From Glycomyces sp. NRRL B-16210 (GTDB lineage: Bacteria > Actinomycetota > Actinomycetes > Mycobacteriales > Micromonosporaceae), in NCBI RefSeq assembly GCF_000719515.1, contig NZ_JOGR01000012.1:124001-188000 (forward strand): 64,000 nt of DNA, read 5' to 3'. The stretch's first letter is position 1; each line of letters starts with the position of its first letter. Made by a program: the position numbers and the translations under genes. This document shows, one piece after another, positions 32,923-40,185 of the stretch. The notes under the pieces are model-generated. The model ran no database searches. It was not told where the DNA came from and saw nothing but the letters and a program-made list of their open reading frames with translations.

Positions 32923-34446
32923 CTACACCGGTGTGATCGGGTGTCTGCGGTCGGAAAACCGGCGGTCCTTGTGGGTCAGCCGGCGATATCGGGCGATGAG
33001 GTCATCGCGGAGTTCCTCCGGGGGGAGGACGTCGTCGACGACGAGTTCGCCGGCGAGGCGGCGCAGGTCGACGTCGGCTTCGTATTCGGCGCGCTTGTCG
33101 GCGACGAACCGCTCGCGCTCGCCGGGGTCATTGATGGCGGCGATCTTGTTGGCGTACACCGCGTTGACGGCCGCCTCGGCGCCCATGACGGCGATGCGCG
33201 CGGTCGGCAGGGCCAGCACCGCGTCGGACCCGAACGCGGGCCCGGCCATGGCGTAGAGCCCGGCGCCGTAGGCCTTGCGGACCACGACGCACAGCTTCGG
33301 CACCGTGGCCTCCGCTACGGCGGCGATCATCTTGGCGCCGTGGCGGATGATGCCGCCGTGCTCGACGGCCGAGCCGACCATGAACCCGGGCACGTCGGCG
33401 AGGAACAGCAGCGGCACGTTGAACGCGTCGCAAGTGGACACGAACCGGGCGGCCTTGTCGGCCGAGTCGGAGAACAGGACGCCGCCTCGGACCGCGGAGT
33501 TGTTGGCGACGATGCCGACCGGGCGACCGTCGAGGCGCGCGAAGGCGGTGATGAGCTCCCCGGCCCAGCGGGCCTGCACCTCCAGGACCGAGTCGCGGTC
33601 GACCAGTCCGTCCACGAAGGCGTGCATGTCGAACGGGGCCGATTCGCTCGGCGGGACCACCTCGGCGAGGTCCACCGGCGCCGGCGGGCGGGCCGCGCGC
33701 ACCGGCGCGGGCTGCGTCCAGTTCGAGGGCAGGTAGGAGAGCCAGCGGCGCACGTTCGCGATCGCCTCGTCCTCGTTGCGGCACAGGAAGTGCCCGACCC
33801 CGGACTGCTCGCAGTGGACCCGCGCCCCGCCCATGTCCTCCAGCGTGGTCTTCTCGCCGGTGACCATCTCGACCATGCGCGGGCTGCCGAGGTACATCGA
33901 GGCGTTCCCGTCGACCATCGCCACGATGTCGCAGAACGCCGGGATGTAGGCCCCGCCCGCCGCCGAGGGCCCGAACAGGGCGCACGCCTGGGGGATGCGC
34001 CCTGAAGCGCGGACCTGCTCGTGGAAGATCCGGCCCGCGCCGCGCCGTCCCGGGAAGAGCTGCACCTGGTCGGTGATGCGGGCCCCGGCCGAGTCGACCA
34101 GGTAGACGATCGGGTGCTGCTCGAGCTGCGCGGCCTCGACGGTGCGGATGATCTTTTCCACCGTGCGCGCGCCCCACGACCCGGCCTTGACCGTGGAGTC
34201 GTTGGCGACCAATCGGATCGGGCGCCCCTGCACTGTCGCGGTGCCGACCACGACGCCGTCGGCCGGCAGCGTCGGGTCCGGGTTCGCCCACAGGGCGTCC
34301 TCGCGGAACGAGTCGGGGTCGCACAGCCGCCTGATGCGCTCGCGGGCGTGGTACTTGCCCGCCGCCGCGGCGGCCTGGTGGTACTTCTCGGCCCCGCCGC
34401 GCTCGATCCGCGCGCGCTCGACCGGGTAGTCCCCGCTGAAGTCCAC
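32923..34446 (-). CDS. Acyl-CoA carboxylase beta subunit (carboxyltransferase)
   Basis: A 507-aa carboxyltransferase of the PccB/MccB/AccD family that moves CO2 from carboxybiotin to an acyl-CoA. Both crotonase-like halves are present, with LVDSAGARITDQVQLFPGRR, FGPSAAGGAYIPAF, and PLLFLADVPGFMVGSAVEHG in the second half. It most resembles methylcrotonyl-type subunits because of KMIAAVAEATVPKLCVVVRK. GTG 34446 follows GAGGAGGG. No biotin-carrier subunit gene is adjacent. It is first in an operon with acyl-CoA dehydrogenase and sits behind a TetR-type palindrome. Confidence 0.88.
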   Translation of the reverse strand: MDFSGDYPVERARIERGGAEKYHQAAAAAGKYHARERIRRLCDPDSFREDALWANPDPTLPADGVVVGTATVQGRPIRLVANDSTVKAGSWGARTVEKIIRTVEAAQLEQHPIVYLVDSAGARITDQVQLFPGRRGAGRIFHEQVRASGRIPQACALFGPSAAGGAYIPAFCDIVAMVDGNASMYLGSPRMVEMVTGEKTTLEDMGGARVHCEQSGVGHFLCRNEDEAIANVRRWLSYLPSNWTQPAPVRAARPPAPVDLAEVVPPSESAPFDMHAFVDGLVDRDSVLEVQARWAGELITAFARLDGRPVGIVANNSAVRGGVLFSDSADKAARFVSTCDAFNVPLLFLADVPGFMVGSAVEHGGIIRHGAKMIAAVAEATVPKLCVVVRKAYGAGLYAMAGPAFGSDAVLALPTARIAVMGAEAAVNAVYANKIAAINDPGERERFVADKRAEYEADVDLRRLAGELVVDDVLPPEELRDDLIARYRRLTHKDRRFSDRRHPITPV

Positions 34447-34473
34447 GCCGCCGCCCTCCTCGCCAACACCGCT

Positions 34474-34491
34474 CCTTAACGATCGTTAAGG
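34474..34491. promoter_or_regulatory. Perfect 18-bp TetR-type operator
   Basis: CCTTAACGATCGTTAAGG is a perfect palindrome starting next to the predicted transcription start of the acyl-CoA operon. TetR-family repressors typically bind TTAACGatCGTTAA-like sites. The regulator gene is not in the window. Confidence 0.8.
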
Positions 34492-34498
34492 TACGGCA

Positions 34499-34527
34499 AT
34501 CCTGACATGTGGACGCCCTCCTGTCAA
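34499..34527 (-). promoter_or_regulatory. Promoter of the acyl-CoA operon
   Basis: On the minus strand TTGACA (34527-34522), a 17-nt spacer and CAGGAT (34504-34499). Transcription would begin about 34492, beside the palindrome. Confidence 0.65.
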
Positions 34528-34696
34528 CGCATACGGCCCCGCGGTCCGATCAGTGAAATAAACCTCGCGCGCGCCGACCGTTTCGGGCTCCGATGCCGCA
34601 ATCGAAACGAGGATTCCTCCCCGCCCGGGCCCGTTCGCGCGATTCCCCGGACCCGACCCGGCCGAGATCCCCGACAGGGGCTTTCCCAGTAGGTAA

Positions 34697-34725
34697 TTGA
34701 CCCGCGACACCGCGGCTTCTAGGCT
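34697..34725 (+). promoter_or_regulatory. Promoter of the acyltransferase gene
   Basis: TTGACC (34697-34702), a 17-nt spacer and TAGGCT (34720-34725). The predicted leader is about 120 nt long. The rest of 34528-34850 shows no gene. Confidence 0.65.
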
Positions 34726-34850
34726 CGACCCAACGCCGAACCCGTCCCCGCCGCACCGCCGTTGAAGCACGCCTCCCCGCCGCCCCACATGTCGCCCGAC
34801 CACGCCGCCCCACCATGTCGCCTCGCCACCCCGTTTCCCACCGGAGACCC

Positions 34851-36989
34851 ATGAGCGCCACCAGCCCGGCCGACCCCGACCCCGGCCGCACCACCACCGC
34901 GCCGCAGCACGACCCCACGCCCCCGGACCCGACACCGGCAACCCCCGCCAGGCCCCCGCGCCTGCGCGAGATCGACGGCCTCCGCGGCCTCGCCATCGCC
35001 GTCATCGCCGTCTACCACATCTGGTTCAACCGCGTCTCCGGCGGCGTCGACGTCTTCCTCCTCATGTCCGGCTTCTTCATCACCGCCGGCTTCCTCCGCT
35101 CCACCGACGCCGGACGCGGCCTCGGCTACCGCGCCTACGCCGCCCGCATCGTCCGCCGCATCTTCCCGCCCGCCCTCATCGTCGCCGCCGCCACCGTCCT
35201 CATGACCTTCCTCTGGCTCCCGCACGCCACCTGGAACCAGCAGGTCGACGACATCACCGCCTCCGCCCTCTACACCGGCAACTGGCACCTCGCCGCGAAC
35301 TCCGTCGACTACCTCTCCTCCAACAACGGCGCCAGCATCGTCCAGCACTACTGGTCCCTCGGCGTCCAGACCCAGTTCTACCTGCTCTGGCCCCTGCTCA
35401 TCGGCGCCGCCGTCTGGGCCGCCCACCGCACCCGCATCCGCCCCGCCGTCGCCGTGACCGCCGCCCTCCTCGCCGTCCTCGCCGCCTCCTTCACCTACGC
35501 CCTCATCGAGACCGCCGCCAACCAGAGCTACGCCTACTTCGACACCCGCGCACGCCTCTGGCAGTTCGCCGCCGGCGGCCTCCTCGCCCTCGCCCTGCGC
35601 CCCGCCACCCGCGCCTGGACCCGCCGCCTCACCGGACCGGCCCCCGCGATCCTCGGCTGGAGCGGCGTCGCCGTCCTCATCGCCGGCGGCGCCGTCCTCG
35701 AATCCACCGCCTTCCCCGGCTGGGCCGCCCTCGCCCCCGTCGCCGCCGCCTGCGCCGTCATCCTCGCCGCCACCGCCGCACCCGGCACCGGCGCCGGACG
35801 CCTCCTCAACACCTGGCCCCTCCAACGCCTCGGCACCCTCTCCTACACCCTCTACCTCTGGCACTGGCCCCTGCTCATCTGCTACCTCACCGCCACCGGC
35901 CGCGACACCGCCACCCTCCTCGGCGGCCTCGCGATCCTCGCCGCCGCCACCGCCCTCGCCGCCGCCACCCACTGGGCCGTCGAAGTGCGCCTGCCCGCCA
36001 CCGGCATCGGCCAGCGCACCCAGAAGGGCGCCTTCGCGCTCGGCGCCGGATTCATGGCGCTCGCGCTGGCCTCGTGCACCGCGCTCGCCGGGTACATCGC
36101 CTACGAGCGCGAGCGCCTCGCCGACGCCGCGGCCGACCCCTCGCTCTACCCGGGCGCGGCGGCCCTGGTGCTGGGCCTCGACGTGGACGGCGTGGACTTC
36201 GCGCCGCCGACCCTGGACGCGGCCGAGGACCGCGACCCCGAGCTGTCGGACCAGTGCAACCAGACCATGACCGGCTTCGAGCCGGTCCGCTGCGACTTCG
36301 CCGGCGGCGAACTCGTCGAGCCCGGGGAGATCGCCGAGGACGCGAAGGCCACGATCGTCATGTACGGCGGCTCGAAGATCTGGCAGTGGCTCCCGGCCGT
36401 GCTCGCCGCCGCCGAGGACCGCGACTGGCACGTCGTGGCGTTCACCAAGAACGCGTGCATCATCGAGACCGGCCAGGAGCGCCTCGGCGAGGAGCGCTAC
36501 CGCTCGTGCGCGGCCTGGAACGACGCGGTGGTCGAGGAGATCGGGCGGATCGCGCCCGACCTGGTCCTCACCTACGGCTCCCGCATCGGCTACGAGGCCT
36601 ACGAGACCTTCCCCGACTACAACGACCGCTACGAGCAACTGCTCGCGACCGGCGCCGAGGTCGTGGCCCTGCGCGACACGCCCAGCCCGCGTTTCGACAT
36701 CCCCACGTGCGTGGACCTCCACGGCGCGGGCGCCGCCGAATGCACCGTCGACCGCTACGACTACTACGACGCGCGGGGCTTCGCGGAGCTGGAGGTCCCC
36801 GAGGGCGTCCACAAGGCCGACCTCACCGACTACATCTGCGACGCCGCGACCTGCCCGCCGGTGGTGGGCAACGTCCTGGTCTACCGCGACGACGCGCACC
36901 TGACCAACACCTACGCGCTCACCCTCGCCCCGTACCTGGAGCGCGAGCTGCTCGCGGTCCTGTGCGCGGACCCGCCCGCGGCCGGATAG
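34851..36989 (+). CDS. Membrane acyltransferase (OafA/YrhL-type) with SGNH-like C-terminal domain
   Basis: A 712-aa protein likely adding or moving acyl groups on cell-surface polymers. The Acyl_transf_3 domain spans residues ~40-400, with about ten helices and the motifs EIDGLRGLAIAVIAVYH and FLLMSGFFITAGFL. The outer C-terminal domain (~450-700) is SGNH-like, but block I reads MYGGSKIWQWLP instead of the usual GDSH..QW, losing the Asp and His there. The late DxxH motif (YRDDAH) is intact. Catalysis by this second domain may therefore be weakened. GGAG lies just before ATG 34851; the frame extends to 34815 without a better start. Confidence 0.85.
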   Translation: MSATSPADPDPGRTTTAPQHDPTPPDPTPATPARPPRLREIDGLRGLAIAVIAVYHIWFNRVSGGVDVFLLMSGFFITAGFLRSTDAGRGLGYRAYAARIVRRIFPPALIVAAATVLMTFLWLPHATWNQQVDDITASALYTGNWHLAANSVDYLSSNNGASIVQHYWSLGVQTQFYLLWPLLIGAAVWAAHRTRIRPAVAVTAALLAVLAASFTYALIETAANQSYAYFDTRARLWQFAAGGLLALALRPATRAWTRRLTGPAPAILGWSGVAVLIAGGAVLESTAFPGWAALAPVAAACAVILAATAAPGTGAGRLLNTWPLQRLGTLSYTLYLWHWPLLICYLTATGRDTATLLGGLAILAAATALAAATHWAVEVRLPATGIGQRTQKGAFALGAGFMALALASCTALAGYIAYERERLADAAADPSLYPGAAALVLGLDVDGVDFAPPTLDAAEDRDPELSDQCNQTMTGFEPVRCDFAGGELVEPGEIAEDAKATIVMYGGSKIWQWLPAVLAAAEDRDWHVVAFTKNACIIETGQERLGEERYRSCAAWNDAVVEEIGRIAPDLVLTYGSRIGYEAYETFPDYNDRYEQLLATGAEVVALRDTPSPRFDIPTCVDLHGAGAAECTVDRYDYYDARGFAELEVPEGVHKADLTDYICDAATCPPVVGNVLVYRDDAHLTNTYALTLAPYLERELLAVLCADPPAAG

Positions 36990-36995
36990 GCGAAA

Positions 36996-37019
36996 GGCCC
37001 GGCTCGAACGAGCCGGGCC
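36996..37019. terminator. Shared terminator, acyltransferase / deoD
   Basis: A perfect 11-bp stem (GGCCCGGCTCG, 36996-37006, with 37009-37019) and a 2-nt minimal loop between converging genes. Confidence 0.8.
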
Positions 37020-37031
37020 CCGCGTCTGGCC

Positions 37032-37739
37032 TCAGGCGATGACGGCGTCGAGGGCGATCTCGACCATCTCGGAGAAGGACTCCTGGCGGTCGGCCGCGGG
37101 CAGCTCGGTGCCGTGGAGGATGTGGTCGGAGATGGTGCACAGCGCCAGGGCGCGGGCCTTGAACTTCGCGGCGAGCGTGTAGATCGCCGCGGCCTCCATC
37201 TCGATCGCGAGGATGCCGTAGTCGGCGAGCTTGGCCTCGACCTCGGGCGCGTCGGTGTAGAACGTGTCCGAGGAGTACAGCTGGCCCACGTGCAGGCCGA
37301 TCCCGCGGGCCGAGGCCGCGTCGACCGCATTACGAAGCAGGCCGAAATCGGCCACGGGCGCGTAGTCGACCACGCCGTCGAAGCGGATGCGGTTCATCGA
37401 CGAGTTCGTCGAGGCGCCGATCCCGGCGACCACGTCCCGCAGCGCGATGTCGGGGTGGATCGCCCCCGCCGAGCCGACCCGCACGACGGTCTTGACGCCG
37501 TAGACGTCCAGCAGCTCGTGCACGTAGATCGAGGCCGACGGCTGGCCCATCCCGGTGCCCTGGACGGACACGCGCCGGTCCTTGTAGGTGCCGGTGAACC
37601 CGTACATGTTCCGGACCTCGGTGTAGCACGCGGCGTCGGTGAGGAACTGCTCGGCGATCCACTTCGCGCGCAGCGGGTCCCCGGGAAGGAGGACGCTCTC
37701 GGCTATGTCGCCCGGCTCGGCGGAGATGTGTGCTGTCAT
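37032..37739 (-). CDS. deoD: Purine-nucleoside phosphorylase DeoD
   Basis: A 235-aa hexameric-type phosphorylase that splits purine nucleosides into base and ribose 1-phosphate. It shows VLLPGDPLRAKWIAE, the GMGQPSASIYVHEL signature, RVGSAGAI and EMEAAAIY, with the catalytic Asp in SDHIL. Its length matches E. coli DeoD. GAGAGG is 8 nt upstream of the ATG. It is a single gene converging on the acyltransferase. Confidence 0.92.
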   Translation of the reverse strand: MTAHISAEPGDIAESVLLPGDPLRAKWIAEQFLTDAACYTEVRNMYGFTGTYKDRRVSVQGTGMGQPSASIYVHELLDVYGVKTVVRVGSAGAIHPDIALRDVVAGIGASTNSSMNRIRFDGVVDYAPVADFGLLRNAVDAASARGIGLHVGQLYSSDTFYTDAPEVEAKLADYGILAIEMEAAAIYTLAAKFKARALALCTISDHILHGTELPAADRQESFSEMVEIALDAVIA

Positions 37740-37847
37740 GCCGCCAGCCTCTCATAAACATCCCATGTATCAGTGGCGACCGGCTGTGACCCGAATCGCC
37801 CGATCCCGGTTCACGCCCGCCGCCGGCGTTCCGGTAATCTTCTCGGC

Positions 37848-37938
37848 GGTGGCGTGTCCGAGCGGCCGAAGGAGCTCGCCTCGAAAGCGAGTGTTGGGTA
37901 ACCCTCAACCGTGGGTTCAAATCCCACCGCCACCGCCA
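37848..37938 (+). tRNA. tRNA-Ser(CGA)
   Basis: A class II tRNA. Acceptor GGTGGCG (37848-37854) pairs with CGCCACC (37928-37934), discriminator G, and an encoded CCA (37936-37938). The anticodon stem CTCGC/GCGAG frames a CTCGAAA loop with CGA at 37882-37884, which reads UCG. A long variable arm and T-loop TTCAAAT are present. Confidence 0.95.
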
Positions 37939-37950
37939 AGCGTGTACGTG

Positions 37951-37976
37951 CGCCGGGTCCGGGAACGGGCCCGGCG
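37951..37976 (+). terminator. Terminator after tRNA-Ser
   Basis: An 11-bp stem with one G-U pair (37951-37961 with 37966-37976) and a GGAA loop, 12 nt past the CCA. Confidence 0.7.
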
Positions 37977-38002
37977 TTCGTCGTTCCGTGGCACCGGACC
38001 GA

Positions 38003-38008
38003 TAGTCT
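38003..38008 (+). promoter_or_regulatory. -10 box for leaderless gene at 38016
   Basis: TAGTCT ends 7 nt before ATG 38016 and no ribosome binding site is visible. Confidence 0.55.
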
Positions 38009-38015
38009 GTCGGCA

Positions 38016-39017
38016 ATGCGCGCACGGGAATCCGGCGCGGACGGCGGCGTCGCCGACAGGACGAAGGGCGGGCAGCGGGTGAGTCGTCGATCCTCGGCGG
38101 GCGCGAAGGTCTTCAGCGGGGCCGTCATCGGCGCCTCGCTGCTCTTGTCCGCGATCCTGCTCCTGCACCGGTTCATCCCCAACCGCTGGTTCAACCTCGG
38201 CAGCCTCATCGAGACGTTCCTGCCCTGGTTCGGCCTCGCCGTCCCGGTCCTAGTCGTCCTCGCCGCGATCCGCCGCAGGCCCGTGGCCATCGTCTGCGCG
38301 CTCCTGCCGGCGCTCGTGTGGCTCCAGCTCTACGCCGGGCTCATCCCCGACAAGCACGAGGGCGAGGGCGACTTCCGCGTCGTCGCCCACAACGTCAACG
38401 CCGAGAACCGCGACACCGAGGCCACCGCCTCGATCCTCACCGCCGCCGAACCGGACGTGATCGTCCTCGTCGAGCTCACCGAGGACCAGCGCCTCTCCTG
38501 GGGTCAGGTCCTCGCTGAGCGGTACCCGCACTCGGTCGCCTACGGCACGGTCGCGCTGTGGTCGGCCCACCCGATCGCCGCCTCGAACGAGGTGGACCTC
38601 AACCTCGGCTGGGCGCGGGCGTTCCGCGCCGAGGTCGACATCGACGGCGAGCCCGTCGCCTTCTACGTCGCCCACCTCCTGTCGGTGCGCGTCAACTCCG
38701 AGGGCTTCACCTCGGAGCAGCGCAACCAGACCGCCGAACTCCTCGGCGAGGCGATCGCCGCCGAGGACCTCGACCGCGTCGTCCTCGCCGGGGACCTCAA
38801 CGGCACCGTCCAGGACCGCTCGCTCGCCCCGATCACCTACCAGCTGGACTCGGCCCACGCCTCGGCCGGGAAGGGCTTCGGGTTCACCTGGCCCGCCGAC
38901 ATGCCGATGGCCCGGATCGACCAGGTGCTCTACCGCGGCATGACCGCCACCGGCTCCGACGTGCTCGAGGCGACCGCCTCGGACCACCGGCCGGTCCAGG
39001 CCGACTTCGCGTTCTGA
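38016..39017 (+). CDS. Membrane-anchored endonuclease/exonuclease/phosphatase family protein
   Basis: A 333-aa protein with three N-terminal membrane helices (residues ~30-110) followed by an EEP domain. Family motifs are visible: VVAHNVNAENRD (Asn), IVLVELTED (metal Glu), VVLAGDLNGTV (Asp/Asn) and the final SDHRPVQAD (His). Members hydrolyse phosphodiesters in nucleic acids, lipids or phosphoinositides. The domain probably faces outside. ATG 38016 is supported by a -10 box 7 nt upstream, pointing to leaderless translation; GTG 38080 is the alternative. Substrate unknown. Confidence 0.82.
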   Translation: MRARESGADGGVADRTKGGQRVSRRSSAGAKVFSGAVIGASLLLSAILLLHRFIPNRWFNLGSLIETFLPWFGLAVPVLVVLAAIRRRPVAIVCALLPALVWLQLYAGLIPDKHEGEGDFRVVAHNVNAENRDTEATASILTAAEPDVIVLVELTEDQRLSWGQVLAERYPHSVAYGTVALWSAHPIAASNEVDLNLGWARAFRAEVDIDGEPVAFYVAHLLSVRVNSEGFTSEQRNQTAELLGEAIAAEDLDRVVLAGDLNGTVQDRSLAPITYQLDSAHASAGKGFGFTWPADMPMARIDQVLYRGMTATGSDVLEATASDHRPVQADFAF

Positions 39018-39107
39018 AGCCGCCCGCACGCCGCGATACGGGGCCTTCCGCCCGATCGGACGCGGACCGGGTGCAACCCGCGGCGGCGGCTCCGGCGTCT
39101 TGCAGAC

Positions 39108-40058
39108 GTGACCGAAGACGACGCCACCGTGATCCTGCCTGCCGTGAGCGACGGGGCCTTGCACGACCGGCCCCTGAAGGACGGCGCCCTGGACGACGAC
39201 ACCGCCGTGTTCGCTCGGGTCGTCGACGCGGAGCCCGCGCCCGCGGCGCACACGCTCATCGAGCTCGACGGCGTCGGCATGACCTACGCGGGCCCGCCGC
39301 CGGTCGAGGCGCTCAAACCCGTGCAGCTCCACGTCGAGAACGGCGAGTACGTCGCCATCGTCGGGCCCTCCGGCTCGGGCAAGTCGACGCTGCTCAACCT
39401 CCTCGGACTCCTCGACGTCCCCACCGCCGGGACCTACTGGTTCGACGGGTACGACACCTCGAAGATGAAGGAGTCCAAGCGCACCCAGCTGCGCGCCGAC
39501 AAGATCGGCTTCATCTTCCAGTCCTTCCACCTCATGGCGCACCGGACCGCGACCGAGAACGTGGCGATGTCCCTGGTGTACCAGGGGATCCCGCGCCGCA
39601 AGCGCCGCCAGATCGCCCGCGAGAAGCTCGACCTGGTGGGCCTGAGCCACCGCCTGGACGCCCTGCCCACCACGCTGTCGGGCGGCGAGCGTCAGCGGGT
39701 GGCGATCGCCAGGGCGCTCGCGGCCGAGCCGAGCCTGCTGCTGTGCGACGAGCCGACGGGCAACCTCGACTCCAAGACCGCCGACGCCATCCTGGCCACT
39801 TTGGACGAACTGCACGGCCAGGGCCTGACGATCCTCATGATCACCCACGACCACGACGTGGCCGAGCGCGCCGGGCGGGCGGTCACGATCCGCGACGGCC
39901 AACTGCGCGAAGGCAACCACCTCCACGACGACCACCACGACGGCGGGAGCGACGACCGCGTCCCCACCGACCGCCCCGACCCGGGAACGCTGATCATGCC
40001 CGTCGCGGGAGAAGCGCCGACCGCGGTGCAGCCCGCGGCCGCGCCGCGCCGCAACTGA
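39108..40058 (+). CDS. MacB/LolD-type ABC transporter ATPase, no adjacent permease
   Basis: A 316-aa ATP-binding protein. Around 45 extra N-terminal residues precede the ABC domain, which has Walker A GPSGSGKST, Q-loop FIFQSFHLM, signature LSGGERQRVA, Walker B LLLCDEPT and the switch His in MITHDHD. The C-terminal tail is His/Asp-rich (HLHDDHHDGGSDD) and disordered. This class drives FtsX/MacB permeases, but the flanking genes are unrelated, so its partner must be elsewhere. GTG 39108 gives the start. Confidence 0.85.
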   Translation: MTEDDATVILPAVSDGALHDRPLKDGALDDDTAVFARVVDAEPAPAAHTLIELDGVGMTYAGPPPVEALKPVQLHVENGEYVAIVGPSGSGKSTLLNLLGLLDVPTAGTYWFDGYDTSKMKESKRTQLRADKIGFIFQSFHLMAHRTATENVAMSLVYQGIPRRKRRQIAREKLDLVGLSHRLDALPTTLSGGERQRVAIARALAAEPSLLLCDEPTGNLDSKTADAILATLDELHGQGLTILMITHDHDVAERAGRAVTIRDGQLREGNHLHDDHHDGGSDDRVPTDRPDPGTLIMPVAGEAPTAVQPAAAPRRN

Positions 40059-40110
40059 ACCGCCGCCCGAAGACCCGAGACCGAACCACCGCAACACGAC
40101 ACCCGAGAAG

Positions 40111-40140
40111 AAGGGCCCGCGCCGTACGGCGCGGGCCCTT
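40111..40140 (+). terminator. Terminator after the ABC ATPase gene
   Basis: A perfect 15+15 palindrome (AAGGGCCCGCGCCGT with its complement), ending in TT. Confidence 0.85.
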
Positions 40141-40152
40141 CCGTGTGCCCAT

Positions 40153-40182
40153 CGGTCCGCCGCCGTTCACGGCGGCGGACCG
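40153..40182 (-). terminator. Terminator after the ponA-like gene
   Basis: A perfect 12-bp stem (40153-40164 with 40171-40182) and a 6-nt loop, 3 nt past the minus-strand stop. Confidence 0.8.
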
Positions 40183-40185
40183 GAG

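Noticed and set aside
39108..40058. Permease partner for the MacB-type ATPase in the EEP-family neighbour
   Set aside because: The neighbour has three helices and a clear EEP domain, no FtsX/MacB features.
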